Shown one piece after another: positions 55,109-64,000 of a DNA stretch of 64,000 bases. Origin of the DNA: Pantoea trifolii (GTDB lineage Bacteria; Pseudomonadota; Gammaproteobacteria; Enterobacterales; Enterobacteriaceae); NCBI RefSeq assembly GCF_024506435.1, contig NZ_JANIET010000001.1:3162001-3226000 (forward strand), written 5' to 3'. Under the pieces are notes generated by a model. It worked only from the letters and a program-made list of their open reading frames with translations. It was not told the DNA's origin and did not search any database. Every line of letters starts with the position of its first letter. Positions within the stretch are counted from its first letter, which is position 1. The position numbers and the translations under genes are program-made.

Positions 55109-56671
55109 CTAGCCTTCGCGGCCCGCAAGGTAACTTTCGAAATCCAGCGTATCGCTCTGTTCCAGCTTCTCTTGTGCCTGCACCGACTCCAGCGCCTGAC
55201 GACTAAAGTCCTCTTCAGTCAGAATCTCTAACGACTCTTCACACAGCAGATGACGGTATTGCTCCGCCAGGGCCACGCCAGCGCCGGTCAAACCGTTTTC
55301 TTTGATCGCATGCAGAATGCGCGCCGAATAGGTTAGCTCAGGATCGTCGAAAGATGCCACCAGTTGATCGCAAACCTGTTGATATTGCGTGTTGCCGTGA
55401 TTGCTGTCGAGCACTTCCGCCACGCGACGCAGATCGGCAAACAGCGCTTTGCCCACTTCTACCAGCGTATGTTCGGTTTCGCTACAACCCACAGCAATGA
55501 CCTGGCCGGGTTTACGCCCTTCCATCACCACACGGTTCCAGTTTTTACGCGTGCACAGCAGCTCATCCGCGCTCATTTCTGGCGCATCAGCCAGCGTGCA
55601 CCAAATCAGGAACAGATCGAGGAAGCGCGCCTGATCGGCATCTACACCAATCGCGGAGAATGGGTTGATGTCCAGCGAACGCACTTCAATATATTCAATC
55701 CCGCCGCGCAGCAGCGCATCGGATGGCGCTTCACCTGAACGCGTAACGCGTTTTGGACGAATCGGTGCATACAGCTCGTTTTCAATCTGCAGCACGTTGG
55801 TGTTCAGCTGCAGCCAGTTGCCATCGGCATCTTTTGTGCCCATGGCGGCATACTCTTCCGACGGCGTTTTGATCGCCGCTTTCAGTGCCGCAACATAACC
55901 TTCCAGCGAGTTAAAGGTGATGCCCAATCCGCTCTGAGATTTATTGGTGTAACCGAGATCGCTCAGGCGCAGCGAGGTGGCATGAGGTAGCCACAACGTG
56001 CCTTTGCCATCAGTTTCAAACGGCAGATTGCTCTCACGCCCTTGCAGGAATGAGGAGCAGATCGCTGGCGATGCACCGAACAGATACGGAATGACCCAGC
56101 CAAAACGATAGTAGTTGCGAATCAAACGCAGATAGCCGGCAGAGATGGTCTCTTTGCCGCTTTCGGCATCTTTCACATCCGCCCACTCCTGCCAAAACGA
56201 CAGCGGCAGCGAGAAGTTGTAGTGCACGCCAGAAATAATCTGCATCAACGTGCTATAGCGGTTCTTCAGGCCCTGACGATACAGCGTTTTCATTTTGCCG
56301 ATATTCGAGCTGCCATATTGCGCCAGCTCGATGCTATTAACATCATCAATGAAGCCAGGCATGCTGAAAGGCCACAAGCGCTCATCGCCCAACTCACGCG
56401 CCACATGGCGGTGAATATCGCGCAGGAATGCCAGTGAACGATCGATGCTCTGATCAACCGGCGTGATGAACTCCATCAGCGTCTCAGCAAAATCGGTGGT
56501 GATCCAGTCGTGCTTAAGCGCTGAACCGAGTGACTCAGGATGTCCTGTGGTTGCCAGGTGACCATCGGGTTTTACGCGTAACGACTCGCGCTCAATACCA
56601 CGGCCGATACCCTTTAACGCGTCAGGATGCGCTTCCAGCCAGGAAAGTGCCTTAGATACGTCCGGGATCAC
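55109..56671 (-). CDS. gshA: Glutamate-cysteine ligase
   Basis: A 520-aa ATP-dependent enzyme that makes gamma-glutamylcysteine, the first step of glutathione synthesis. Landmarks are [16 protein letters not shown], the [15 protein letters not shown] strand, [12 protein letters not shown] and [19 protein letters not shown]. It starts at GTG 56671 with GGGAGG 5 nt upstream, giving [21 protein letters not shown], which aligns with E. coli GshA; an in-frame ATG upstream at 56719 has no ribosome site. yqaA lies just upstream. Confidence 0.96.
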   Translation of the reverse strand: MIPDVSKALSWLEAHPDALKGIGRGIERESLRVKPDGHLATTGHPESLGSALKHDWITTDFAETLMEFITPVDQSIDRSLAFLRDIHRHVARELGDERLWPFSMPGFIDDVNSIELAQYGSSNIGKMKTLYRQGLKNRYSTLMQIISGVHYNFSLPLSFWQEWADVKDAESGKETISAGYLRLIRNYYRFGWVIPYLFGASPAICSSFLQGRESNLPFETDGKGTLWLPHATSLRLSDLGYTNKSQSGLGITFNSLEGYVAALKAAIKTPSEEYAAMGTKDADGNWLQLNTNVLQIENELYAPIRPKRVTRSGEAPSDALLRGGIEYIEVRSLDINPFSAIGVDADQARFLDLFLIWCTLADAPEMSADELLCTRKNWNRVVMEGRKPGQVIAVGCSETEHTLVEVGKALFADLRRVAEVLDSNHGNTQYQQVCDQLVASFDDPELTYSARILHAIKENGLTGAGVALAEQYRHLLCEESLEILTEEDFSRQALESVQAQEKLEQSDTLDFESYLAGREG

Positions 56672-56744
56672 ATTAACCTCCCGCTGTGTGAATAATTTAT
56701 TTTTGTTCAGCATAATGTTAACCGTAGCCTCGAATCTGTGCGAA

Positions 56745-57173
56745 TCAATGCCACCATTGCATTGTTTGTAATGTGGCGGTCGCGATAACGATATAACGCA
56801 GCGTTTTACCGATGGCGAGAAACAGCACCGAAGGCAGCCAGGCAAAGCGCAACCAACCTGCGAGCACGCAGAGTAAGTCGCCCACTACCGGCAGCCAGCT
56901 GAAAATCAGTGCTGCAGGTCCCAATCGGTGTAACCACGTCATTGCTGTGTCGTGCCATCGCCCTTGCCCTTTTTGTGGCATCAGGCGACCAAGAAGAATG
57001 TTGGTCAGGCCGCCCAGCGTGTTTCCCACTGATGCAGCCAATAACAATCCATAAACCGAACCTTTTTGGGCGATCAGCAGTGCAACCAGCACCGCTTCCG
57101 AGCTCCCCGGTAACAGAGTCGCACTCAGGAAGCTGCTGCCGAATAACGATCCATAGGTCAGAAATTCATTCAC
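56745..57173 (-). CDS. yqaA: Inner-membrane protein YqaA (DedA-like)
   Basis: A 142-aa membrane protein of the SNARE-associated/DedA family with about four hydrophobic segments. [24 protein letters not shown] near the start and [16 protein letters not shown] near the end are family features. It starts 4 nt inside yqaB, so the two are coupled. Role unknown, possibly lipid or ion handling. Confidence 0.93.
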   Translation of the reverse strand: MNEFLTYGSLFGSSFLSATLLPGSSEAVLVALLIAQKGSVYGLLLAASVGNTLGGLTNILLGRLMPQKGQGRWHDTAMTWLHRLGPAALIFSWLPVVGDLLCVLAGWLRFAWLPSVLFLAIGKTLRYIVIATATLQTMQWWH

Positions 57174-57736
57174 AGTAAACGGACATCAACCACGTCCATG
57201 CCTGCTGCTTTGGCGGCTTGTACACCGAAGTCAGCATCCTCAAACACCACACAGCGCTCGGGCGCGATGCCCATTAATTCAGCGCAGCGTAAAAAGGTAT
57301 CCGGCTGCGGTTTATGACGCTGTACGTCATCCGCTCCGACAACCGCATCAAACAGGTGGTAAACGCCTAGCTCTTCGAGCAGGGCTTTTGCCAGGCTGTG
57401 TTCACTGCCGGTGCCCACCGCCATCGGACGGCGACCATGATAGGCTTTGACCACGTCCATCAACGGCAGCGGACGCACGTCATCCAGCAACATCGCTTTC
57501 AGCGCAGCGGTTTTTTCCGCCGCCAGCAGATGCGGATCGTGCGTTGCATTGTTCTGCTCAAGAATGAACTGCGCCAGTTGCCAGGTTGGAGCGCCATTAA
57601 AGCTCACCATTTTTTCTTCATCCATGGTGAAACCATAGCGGCCAAGCACCTGTTGCCAGGCTTTTCGATGTGTCGGCTCAGTATCCAGAATTGTGCCGTC
57701 CATATCGAAAATCAGGGCATCATATTGGTCGTACAT
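57170..57736 (-). CDS. yqaB: HAD-family fructose-1-phosphate phosphatase YqaB
   Basis: A 188-aa cytoplasmic phosphatase. The HAD motif is DMDGTILDTEPTHRKAW (catalytic Asp at about residue 10), the lysine motif RHKPQPDTFL, and the last motif VVFEDADFGVQAAKAAGMD. E. coli YqaB removes phosphate from fructose 1-phosphate and 6-phosphogluconate. Start ATG at 57736 after GGAG. It overlaps yqaA by 4 nt. Confidence 0.94.
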   Translation of the reverse strand: MYDQYDALIFDMDGTILDTEPTHRKAWQQVLGRYGFTMDEEKMVSFNGAPTWQLAQFILEQNNATHDPHLLAAEKTAALKAMLLDDVRPLPLMDVVKAYHGRRPMAVGTGSEHSLAKALLEELGVYHLFDAVVGADDVQRHKPQPDTFLRCAELMGIAPERCVVFEDADFGVQAAKAAGMDVVDVRLL

Positions 57737-57976
57737 TGTCACTCCATCGAGCACCACAAAATGAGCCATTACTTTAGCGTAATGCGCTCAGGTTGTCGCC
57801 AGGCGCGCTTAACCGCAAATGCTTTGAAAGCATTAGTTTTTTTCGTTTTCGGAAAAAGGTCAGAGTGCAATGCCGGGCATAAACGCCGGTTAATTCAGCA
57901 ATTTTTTTACCAGTGGATTTGATTGGCGCAGGATTCAGAAACTGAGAGTCGAAACAGAGAGGTAATGAAGAAGAGA

Positions 57977-58053
57977 TGGTGCATCCAGGAGGATTCGAAC
58001 CTCCGACCGCTCGGTTCGTAGCCGAGTACTCTATCCAGCTGAGCTATGGATGC
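57977..58053 (-). tRNA. argQ: tRNA-Arg (ACG anticodon), copy 4
   Basis: 77 nt, GCATCCATAGCTCAGC to GATGCACCA. Anticodon ACG in CTACGAA. Identical in sequence to the other three copies. Gene names follow the E. coli argQ-argZ-argY-argV order. Confidence 0.95.
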
Positions 58054-58097
58054 ATCGAGTTACTGCTGAAGTCAATGTTGAGAAGTGTGAAGAGGAA

Positions 58098-58174
58098 TGG
58101 TGCATCCAGGAGGATTCGAACCTCCGACCGCTCGGTTCGTAGCCGAGTACTCTATCCAGCTGAGCTATGGATGC
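58098..58174 (-). tRNA. argZ: tRNA-Arg (ACG anticodon), copy 3
   Basis: 77 nt, identical to the neighbouring copies; spacer of 44 nt to the next copy downstream. CCA end is encoded. Confidence 0.95.
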
Positions 58175-58229
58175 ATTGAGGTTTTCTTACGATGGACTAA
58201 CTGAAACAACCTGAGGATGATACGAAGAA

Positions 58230-58306
58230 TGGTGCATCCAGGAGGATTCGAACCTCCGACCGCTCGGTTCGTAGCCGAGTACTCTATCCAGCTGAGCTAT
58301 GGATGC
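58230..58306 (-). tRNA. argY: tRNA-Arg (ACG anticodon), copy 2
   Basis: 77 nt, identical to the neighbouring copies; spacers of 55 and 85 nt on its two sides are unlike each other in sequence. Confidence 0.95.
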
Positions 58307-58391
58307 ATCGAGTTAATTCTTGTACAACGCAGGGTGCTAACAACTCACCATGAAAGGAACTGCTCGTTCACTCTTACTTCACCATTCCGAA

Positions 58392-58468
58392 TGGTGCATC
58401 CAGGAGGATTCGAACCTCCGACCGCTCGGTTCGTAGCCGAGTACTCTATCCAGCTGAGCTATGGATGC
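58392..58468 (-). tRNA. argV: tRNA-Arg (ACG anticodon), copy 1
   Basis: 77 nt, identical to the others. It lies 8 nt after tRNA-Ser, so the array is one transcript. The acceptor stem GCATCCA/TGGATGC differs from E. coli GCATCCG/CGGATGC by a compensated base pair. Confidence 0.95.
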
Positions 58469-58476
58469 ATCGGAAA

Positions 58477-58569
58477 TGGCGGTGAGGCGGGGATTCGAAC
58501 CCCGGATGCAGCTTTTGACCGCATACTCCCTTAGCAGGGGAGCGCCTTCAGCCTCTCGGCCACCTCACC
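58477..58569 (-). tRNA. serV: tRNA-Ser (GCU anticodon)
   Basis: 93 nt with a long variable arm, GGTGAGGTGGCCGAGAGGC at the 5' end and CCTCACCGCCA at the 3' end. Anticodon GCT in CTGCTAA. First gene of the serV-argV-argY-argZ-argQ array, as in E. coli. Confidence 0.96.
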
Positions 58570-58632
58570 TTACGCGTTCTTCCGAACCGTGCTTCTGAAC
58601 TTGTTTCTGCTCATCGGCACTGCGTGGCGCAC

Positions 58633-58660
58633 ATATTACTTTCCCGGACTTATAAGTCAA
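58633..58660 (-). promoter_or_regulatory. Promoter of the tRNA array
   Basis: TTGACT (58660-58655), 16-bp spacer, TAATAT (58638-58633), then GTGCGCCACGC, a GC-rich discriminator like that of stable-RNA promoters. Start site would be about 55 nt before tRNA-Ser. Confidence 0.8.
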
Positions 58661-58841
58661 ACATTTATTTCCAGCCTTTTGTTTGATTGCACAAATGACG
58701 CTCAATTCGCATGCTTTAACGACAAAAAGAGTGATTTATCAACAAAGAAAGGCTACTGGAGAACACAAATGAGGATTAAAAGACTGGAGGGATTGAGAAA
58801 GAAAAACGGGAGATGTGCGGGACTTGAGGGGAAAAACCGGT

Positions 58842-58867
58842 AGCGCCTCGCTCAGGAGCGAGGCGCT
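58842..58867 (-). terminator. Terminator after csrA
   Basis: AGCGCCTCGCTC-CT-GAGCGAGGCGCT, 12 perfect base pairs, then ACCGGTTTTT on the minus strand; the T-run starts 5 nt after the stem. Confidence 0.8.
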
Positions 58868-58874
58868 GAATCCG

Positions 58875-59060
58875 TTAGTAACTCGAGGCTTGAGTTTTTT
58901 CGGCTTGAATACGCTGATAGATCTCTTCGCGATGAACCGAAACTTCTTTAGGCGCGTTAACACCAATGCGGACCTGGTTACCTTTTACACCCAGCACCGT
59001 TACAGTCACCTCATCGCCAATCATGAGGGTTTCACCAACTCGACGAGTTAGAATAAGCAT
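58875..59060 (-). CDS. csrA: Carbon storage regulator CsrA
   Basis: A 61-aa RNA-binding dimer that controls translation of glycogen, motility, biofilm and glycolytic messages by binding GGA sites. It is identical to E. coli CsrA through [20 protein letters not shown] and [24 protein letters not shown], with changes only in the last six residues. Between alaS and the tRNA array, as in E. coli. Confidence 0.98.
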   Translation of the reverse strand: MLILTRRVGETLMIGDEVTVTVLGVKGNQVRIGVNAPKEVSVHREEIYQRIQAEKTQASSY

Positions 59061-59258
59061 TCTTTGCTCCTTGAAAGATTAAAAGAGTCGGGCTTGTTCG
59101 GTCTCCCGGCCGTATCCATCATATAACGCTGAACAATGCCTATGACAAATACACCATTGTGCTTCGCCATGCCAATACATTCTGCTGATAGTTAGTTTAG
59201 CCGAAATACACTACATCAACCGGACTTTGTCATTACCTGGTGTGCACCGCGTTAAAAA

Positions 59259-59285
59259 AGCGCCAGAAAACCGGCTTCTGGCGCT
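59259..59285 (-). terminator. Intrinsic terminator after alaS
   Basis: AGCGCCAGAA-GCCGGTT-TTCTGGCGCT stem with six T following on the minus strand. Confidence 0.92.
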
Positions 59286-59309
59286 TATCACAATGCGAAG
59301 TTTTATACG

Positions 59310-61937
59310 TTACAGTCGGTTACTGACCCATTCCTGCACGCCAGCTAGCGCGCCAGCCAGCGCCTGCGGATTTGTACCGCCGGCCTGAGCCATATCTGGG
59401 CGACCACCGCCTTTACCGCCAACCTGAGAGGCAAGTTCGCCAATCAGCTCGCCAGCTTTTACGCGGTCAGTAAGATCTTTGGTCACACCAGCAATTAGTG
59501 AAACTTTGCCATCATCAACCGTTGCCAGCACGATGATGGCAGACGTTAATTGGTTTTTCAGGTCGTCGACCATGGTACGCAACATTTTCGGCTCAACGTT
59601 GCTCAGTTCACTGACCAGTAACTTCGTGCCTTTAACGTCAACAGCCTTACTGCTCAGTGAAGCGCTTTCCTGCGCAGCTTGCTGATCGCGCAGTTGTTGC
59701 AACTCTTTTTCCAGCGCGCGGACGTGATCAACCAGGCCGCGCACCTTCTCATTCAGATTACTGCTATTGGCTTTCACCAATTGCGCCACATCCAGTAGCT
59801 GTTGGCTCTGCGCATTTACTTGTGCCAAAGCACCTTCGCCGGTTACGGCTTCAATACGGCGTACACCTGCAGCAGTACCCGATTCAGACTGAATGCGGAA
59901 CAGGCCAATATCACCGGTACGCAGTGCGTGGATACCACCACACAGCTCAGTAGAAAAATCGCCCATGGTCAGCACACGTACGCGCTGATCGTATTTCTCG
60001 CCAAACAGCGCCATTGCGCCCTTCTGTTTTGCGTCATCGAGATCCATGATTTCGGTCTCAACGGCAAGGTTGCGGCGAATCTGCGCGTTAACAATATCCT
60101 CAACCTGACGGATTTCCTGCGGTTTCATGGCTTCAAAATGAGAGAAGTCGAAACGCAGATACTTATCGTTAACCAGCGAGCCTTTCTGTCCTACGTGATC
60201 ACCTAATACCTGACGCAGTGCGGCATGCAGCAAGTGCGTGGCGGAGTGATTCAAGCGGATGCGCGCGCGGCGGGTTTCATCAACCTGGGCATGCAAACGG
60301 TCACCAACGCGTAACTGACCGCTGCTCAGCTTACCGATATGACCAATCGCTTTACCATACTTCTGCGTGTCCTGAACGCTAAATTCAGCATTCTGCCCAG
60401 CCAACACGCCGGTATCGCCAACCTGTCCACCTGACTCGCCATAGAATGGCGTTTCGTCAAGCACGACCACCGCGTCCTGACCTGCGCTGATCTGCTCGAC
60501 TTGCTGACCGTCGACGAACAGCGCTTCGACTGTCGCGTTCAGTTCCAGATGATCATAGCCTTTGAAGTCGGTTGCGGCATCGATGCGAATGACATTGTTG
60601 TAGTCGGCACCAAAACCACTGGCTTCACGCGCACGCTGACGTTGCTGCTCCATCGCGGTTTCAAAACCAGCCTCATCAATCTTCAGATTGCGCTCACGGC
60701 ACACGTCAGCGGTCAAATCCGCCGGGAAACCAAAGGTATCGTATAGACGGAACACCGTTTCGCCATCAAGCGTATCGCCCTGCAGCTTCGCCAGTTCTTC
60801 ATCCAGCAGCGCAAGTCCACGCTCCAGCGTTTTAGCAAACTGCTCTTCTTCGTTCTTCAGCGCGTTTTCAACATGCTTCTGCTGACGCTTCAGGTCTTCA
60901 CCTGCGGCACCCATCACCTCGATCAGTGGCGCAACCAGCTTGTAGAAGAATGCCTCTTTCGCGCCCAGCATATTGCCGTGACGCACCGCGCGACGAATGA
61001 TGCGACGCAATACATAGCCGCGGTTTTCGTTCGATGGGATTACGCCATCGGCGATCAGGAAGGCACAAGAGCGAATATGGTCAGCGATAACGCGCAGCGA
61101 CTTGTTATCCATATCGGTTGCGCCAGTTACCTGTGCAACAGACTTGATCAATTTGGCAAACAGATCGATTTCATAGTTGGAGTTAACGTGCTGCAGCACG
61201 GCAGCAATACGCTCCAGACCCATGCCGGTATCCACTGACGGTTTCGGCAGCGGATCCATGGTGCCATCGGCCTGACGGTTGAACTGCATGAAGACGATGT
61301 TCCAGATTTCGATGTAACGATCGCCATCTTCTTCCGGGCTGCCCGGCGGGCCACCCCAGATATGATCGCCGTGATCGAAGAAAATTTCGGTGCATGGACC
61401 GCAAGGACCGGTGTCGCCCATCTGCCAGAAGTTATCTGATGCGTAAGCGCTACCTTTGTTGTCACCAATACGGATAATGCGCTCGCGCGGCACACCAATA
61501 TCGTTAGCCCAGATTTCGAAGGCTTCATCGTCTGTTTCATAGACGGTCACCCACAGGCGCTCTTTAGGCAGCTTAAACCACTGCTCACCCGTCAGCAGTT
61601 CCCATGCATAAGCGATCGCTTCTTTCTTGAAGTAATCACCAAAGCTGAAGTTGCCCAACATTTCAAAGAAGGTGTGATGACGTGCCGTGTAGCCCACGTT
61701 TTCGAGGTCGTTATGCTTGCCGCCGGCACGCACACAACGCTGAGACGTCGTTGCGCGCGCATAGTCGCGCTTATCCTGACCGAGGAAAACATCTTTAAAC
61801 TGGACCATCCCGGCATTGGTAAACAGCAAAGTCGGGTCGTTGTTCGGTACGAGGGAGCTGCTGGCTACAACCTGATGTCCCTTGCTATGAAAAAAGTCGA
61901 GAAACGCTTGACGGATCTCAGCAGTGCTCTTGCTCAT
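59310..61937 (-). CDS. alaS: Alanyl-tRNA synthetase
   Basis: An 875-aa class II enzyme that charges tRNA-Ala. Catalytic domain: [21 protein letters not shown], then [21 protein letters not shown]. The editing domain that removes mischarged Ser and Gly has zinc ligands in [16 protein letters not shown] (H-x-x-x-H) and [13 protein letters not shown] (C-x-x-x-H). The C-terminal domain includes [15 protein letters not shown]. Length is that of E. coli AlaS (876 aa). Confidence 0.98.
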   Translation of the reverse strand: MSKSTAEIRQAFLDFFHSKGHQVVASSSLVPNNDPTLLFTNAGMVQFKDVFLGQDKRDYARATTSQRCVRAGGKHNDLENVGYTARHHTFFEMLGNFSFGDYFKKEAIAYAWELLTGEQWFKLPKERLWVTVYETDDEAFEIWANDIGVPRERIIRIGDNKGSAYASDNFWQMGDTGPCGPCTEIFFDHGDHIWGGPPGSPEEDGDRYIEIWNIVFMQFNRQADGTMDPLPKPSVDTGMGLERIAAVLQHVNSNYEIDLFAKLIKSVAQVTGATDMDNKSLRVIADHIRSCAFLIADGVIPSNENRGYVLRRIIRRAVRHGNMLGAKEAFFYKLVAPLIEVMGAAGEDLKRQQKHVENALKNEEEQFAKTLERGLALLDEELAKLQGDTLDGETVFRLYDTFGFPADLTADVCRERNLKIDEAGFETAMEQQRQRAREASGFGADYNNVIRIDAATDFKGYDHLELNATVEALFVDGQQVEQISAGQDAVVVLDETPFYGESGGQVGDTGVLAGQNAEFSVQDTQKYGKAIGHIGKLSSGQLRVGDRLHAQVDETRRARIRLNHSATHLLHAALRQVLGDHVGQKGSLVNDKYLRFDFSHFEAMKPQEIRQVEDIVNAQIRRNLAVETEIMDLDDAKQKGAMALFGEKYDQRVRVLTMGDFSTELCGGIHALRTGDIGLFRIQSESGTAAGVRRIEAVTGEGALAQVNAQSQQLLDVAQLVKANSSNLNEKVRGLVDHVRALEKELQQLRDQQAAQESASLSSKAVDVKGTKLLVSELSNVEPKMLRTMVDDLKNQLTSAIIVLATVDDGKVSLIAGVTKDLTDRVKAGELIGELASQVGGKGGGRPDMAQAGGTNPQALAGALAGVQEWVSNRL

Positions 61938-62072
61938 AAAATTCCTGGAATCACGCTAACGAACGTTCCCTTTCGCTGGCAAACCTTATCCATCCGGCCT
62001 GCCGCTGACTGAGGAACAAAAAGTGGGAATAAGATAAATTTTCTTCAGTGGGAAGTAAAATCACATCGCCTT

Positions 62073-62588
62073 TCAGTCGTCACTATTTCTGAAAACAGCC
62101 TGAATATCTTCCATCATAAAGCCTTTCGACATCAAAAAACGCTGAACCTTGCTTTTCTCGGTCCAGGTTTGCGGTAAGGGTTCGCCAAATTTGCGTTTGG
62201 CAAGGTCGGCTGCGCACTGGCTCCAGTCCACCTCGGTATCGAACAGCGCCTGATTGATCTCATCGCGGCCAATGCCCTTTTGCTGCAACTCCATACGCAC
62301 ACGCTGTGGACCATATCCCTTACGTGCACGGCTTTGAATAAAGCGTTCGGTAAAGCGCTCATCGTTGAGCCAACCGCTCTCCTGACACCAGTCGAGCACT
62401 TTTTCCAGTAACTCATCGGGAATCGGCGTGTTTTCCTGCTGCTGCAGATAGGCCGCACGTTGGGAAGAGAGCTGCAACTTACGCTTCAGCTCTTCGCGAC
62501 TGTGATCGCGCTGCGAGAGGATACGCATAGCACGGTCCAGCAAACGGGAATATGTTGGCACAGGTGCCGCAGATGGTGACGATGACAT
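62073..62588 (-). CDS. recX: RecA regulator RecX
   Basis: A 171-aa modulator that binds RecA filaments and limits their growth. Three RecX repeats are visible: LLDRAMRILSQRDHSREELKRKL, LLEKVLDWCQESGWLNDERFTERFIQSRARKGYGPQRV and a C-terminal WTEKSKVQRFLMSKGFMMEDIQAVF. It follows recA on the same strand after 115 nt, with a hairpin terminator in between, so most recA transcripts stop first. Confidence 0.96.
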   Translation of the reverse strand: MSSSPSAAPVPTYSRLLDRAMRILSQRDHSREELKRKLQLSSQRAAYLQQQENTPIPDELLEKVLDWCQESGWLNDERFTERFIQSRARKGYGPQRVRMELQQKGIGRDEINQALFDTEVDWSQCAADLAKRKFGEPLPQTWTEKSKVQRFLMSKGFMMEDIQAVFRNSDD

Positions 62589-62674
62589 AGGATCAACCTT
62601 GTTCTAACAGTCGTGCAGGGACGCAGGGTAAAGCAAGAAGGCAGAGAGGAAAAGCACTGGCGGGGAAAAGCAAA

Positions 62675-62696
62675 ACGGGAGCATCTCTGCTCCCGT
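62675..62696 (-). terminator. Terminator between recA and recX
   Basis: ACGGGAGCAGAGATGCTCCCGT hairpin followed by TTTG on the minus strand; in E. coli read-through of such a terminator makes the recAX message. Confidence 0.8.
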
Positions 62697-62703
62697 TAAT
62701 ATT

Positions 62704-63774
62704 TTAGAAATCTTCGTTAGTTTCGCTGGCTTCTTCGCGATCATCAGCGGAGATTTTCGCGGTGTCTGCGGCGGCGACCTCACCACTTAGCAGCAAGTCA
62801 CGCAGCTTCTTGTCGATCTCATTCGCAATCGCTGGGTTCTCTTTAAGGAAGTTGGTGGAGTTAGCTTTACCCTGACCAATCTTCTCACCGTTGTAGCTGT
62901 ACCACGCACCGGCTTTCTCAACCAGCTTGTGCTTCACGCCAAGATCCACCAGCTCGCCGAAGGTGTTGATACCTTCGCCATACATGATTTGGAATTCAGC
63001 TTGCTTAAACGGTGCCGCAATTTTGTTCTTCACGACTTTCACGCGGGTTTCGCTACCCACCACTTCGTCGCCCTCTTTAATCGCACCGATACGGCGGATA
63101 TCCAGACGAACAGAAGCGTAGAATTTCAGAGCGTTACCGCCGGTTGTGGTTTCCGGGTTACCGAACATCACACCAATCTTCATACGAATCTGGTTGATGA
63201 AGATCAGCAGCGTGTTGGACTGCTTCAGGTTACCCGCCAGCTTACGCATTGCCTGGCTCATCATACGGGCGGCCAGACCCATGTGTGAATCGCCGATCTC
63301 GCCTTCGATTTCCGCTTTCGGCGTCAGCGCCGCCACGGAGTCGACGATGATGACGTCAACTGCGCCTGAACGCGCCAGTGCATCACAAATTTCCAGCGCT
63401 TGCTCACCGGTATCCGGCTGTGAACACAGCAGGTTATCGATATCCACGCCCAGTTTTTTTGCGTATACCGGATCCAGTGCGTGCTCGGCATCGATAAAGG
63501 CACAGGTTTTGCCTTTGCGCTGTGCAGAAGCAATAACCTGCAGCGTTAGCGTGGTTTTACCCGAAGACTCCGGTCCGTAAATCTCAACGATACGTCCCAT
63601 CGGCAAGCCACCCGCGCCCAGCGCGATATCCAGTGACAGTGAGCCGGTAGAGATGGTTTCGACATCCATTGAGCGGTCTTCACCCAAGCGCATGATGGAG
63701 CCTTTACCAAATTGCTTCTCAATCTGGCCCAGTGCGGCAGCTAAAGCCTTCTGTTTGTTCTCGTCGATCGCCAT
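62704..63774 (-). CDS. recA: Recombinase RecA
   Basis: A 356-aa ATPase that forms filaments on single-stranded DNA, drives strand exchange and triggers LexA cleavage. Start [31 protein letters not shown]; Walker [11 protein letters not shown]1 and L2 DNA-binding loops at [23 protein letters not shown] and [21 protein letters not shown]. The C-terminus is acidic ([13 protein letters not shown]). The ATG at 63774 has AGGAG 5 nt upstream; a GTG two codons earlier is less likely. Confidence 0.98.
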   Translation of the reverse strand: MAIDENKQKALAAALGQIEKQFGKGSIMRLGEDRSMDVETISTGSLSLDIALGAGGLPMGRIVEIYGPESSGKTTLTLQVIASAQRKGKTCAFIDAEHALDPVYAKKLGVDIDNLLCSQPDTGEQALEICDALARSGAVDVIIVDSVAALTPKAEIEGEIGDSHMGLAARMMSQAMRKLAGNLKQSNTLLIFINQIRMKIGVMFGNPETTTGGNALKFYASVRLDIRRIGAIKEGDEVVGSETRVKVVKNKIAAPFKQAEFQIMYGEGINTFGELVDLGVKHKLVEKAGAWYSYNGEKIGQGKANSTNFLKENPAIANEIDKKLRDLLLSGEVAAADTAKISADDREEASETNEDF

Positions 63775-63836
63775 TTCCACTCCTAATCATGCTGGGTGAG
63801 TCGACATCAAGTATGTCGCTCGTTCTGTTGCCGCTA

Positions 63837-63864
63837 ATTATACTGTATGGTCATACAGTATCAA
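63837..63864 (-). promoter_or_regulatory. recA promoter with LexA (SOS) box
   Basis: TTGATA (63864-63859), a 16-bp spacer and TATAAT (63842-63837). The spacer is exactly the SOS box CTGTATGGTCATACAG (63843-63858) in a 20-bp palindrome starting TACTG. LexA therefore covers the promoter. Confidence 0.95.
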
Positions 63865-63866
63865 GT

Positions 63867-64000
63867 TTAATTTATCAGAAATTCATCAAGCAGCGTTTGC
63901 AGCGCCCAGACCACTGATTGACGGCGCACCGCATCACGGTCGCCAGCAAAGATCTGGCGCTGCGCTAATACGCGCCCCTCTGGTCCCACAATCGCAAACC
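63867..64000 (-). CDS. pncC: Nicotinamide-nucleotide amidase PncC, C-terminal end
   Basis: The last 43 codons of a CinA-family amidase (E. coli YgaD/PncC) that deamidates NMN in the pyridine nucleotide cycle; the rest is beyond 64000. The readable end, FAIVGPEGRVLAQ and FAGDRDAVRRQSVVWALQTL, matches the family C-terminus GDRDAVRRQ. It stops 3 nt before the recA -35, consistent with the pncC-recA order in E. coli. Confidence 0.9.
   Translation of the reverse strand, partial: FAIVGPEGRVLAQRQIFAGDRDAVRRQSVVWALQTLLDEFLIN

Larger units (their letters stand above)
58570..58874. other. serV-csrA intergenic region
   Basis: A gap of about 305 bases with the tRNA promoter and the csrA terminator. An open frame at 58589-58843 on the plus strand is AT-rich with no recognisable content and no ribosome site; I do not call it. 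Confidence 0.6.

Noticed and set aside
57977..58468. Evenly repeated 77-nt units, first suspected to be a CRISPR or tandem repeat
   Set aside because: Each unit folds as a complete tRNA with an ACG anticodon and CCA end, and the spacers differ in length.
58217..58534. A 105-codon plus-strand frame
   Set aside because: It runs through the tRNA-Arg and tRNA-Ser genes; the repeated [13 protein letters not shown] wording is a translation of tRNA antisense.

Overview
The window is a chromosomal segment of a gamma-proteobacterium of the order Enterobacterales. Nearly every protein is a close relative of an Escherichia coli K-12 protein, and the small RNA, leader-peptide and tRNA genes match enterobacterial ones. 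Gene order and the interspersed palindromes suggest Erwiniaceae, probably Pantoea or a near relative; that genus call is an inference. I see no prophage, insertion sequence, CRISPR array or defence island.

Layout. Positions 1-1375 hold the start of the magnesium P-type ATPase gene mgtA (minus strand), with a possible ten-codon leader peptide in front of it. Positions 2113-7637 hold a peptide-type ABC uptake operon of five genes that ends, by a 4-nt overlap, in the polyamine acetyltransferase gene speG. After a block of palindromic repeats come an orphan lipoprotein gene, the mmuPM operon with MetJ operators, ygaC and ygaM. Positions 12262-19824 carry nrdHIEF (class Ib ribonucleotide reductase, with two NrdR boxes) and proVWX (osmoprotectant uptake). 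emrRAB (multidrug efflux) follows at 20533-23937.

Positions 23975-54389 run in the same order as the yfiF-to-yfjD block of E. coli: yfiF, trxC, tapT, patZ, pssA, yfiM, kgtP, an rRNA operon (16S, tRNA-Ile, tRNA-Ala, 23S, 5S), clpB, pgeF, rluD, bamD, raiA, pheL-pheA, tyrA-aroF, a GNAT gene, ffh-rpsP-rimM-trmD-rplS, ypjD and corB. In E. coli this block lies elsewhere; here it sits between emrB and luxS. The last part, 54443-64000, holds luxS, the sRNA micA, gshA, yqaA, yqaB, four tRNA-Arg genes and one tRNA-Ser gene, csrA, alaS, recX, recA and the end of pncC, again in E. coli order.

Themes: translation and RNA modification (rRNA, tRNAs, alaS, rpsP operon, rluD, rimM, trmD, tapT, raiA, ffh), envelope homeostasis (bamD, micA, pssA, emrAB), aromatic amino acid synthesis under attenuation and TyrR control (pheLA, tyrA-aroF), and stress responses (clpB with a heat-shock promoter, recA with an SOS box, proU, gshA, trxC). 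Most of the window is ordinary core genome. The least explained parts are the mgtA leader, the repeat-bounded noncoding block at 7665-8033, the structured leader before emrR, the hairpins inside the emrRA and ffh-rpsP gaps, and the speG-linked ABC operon.
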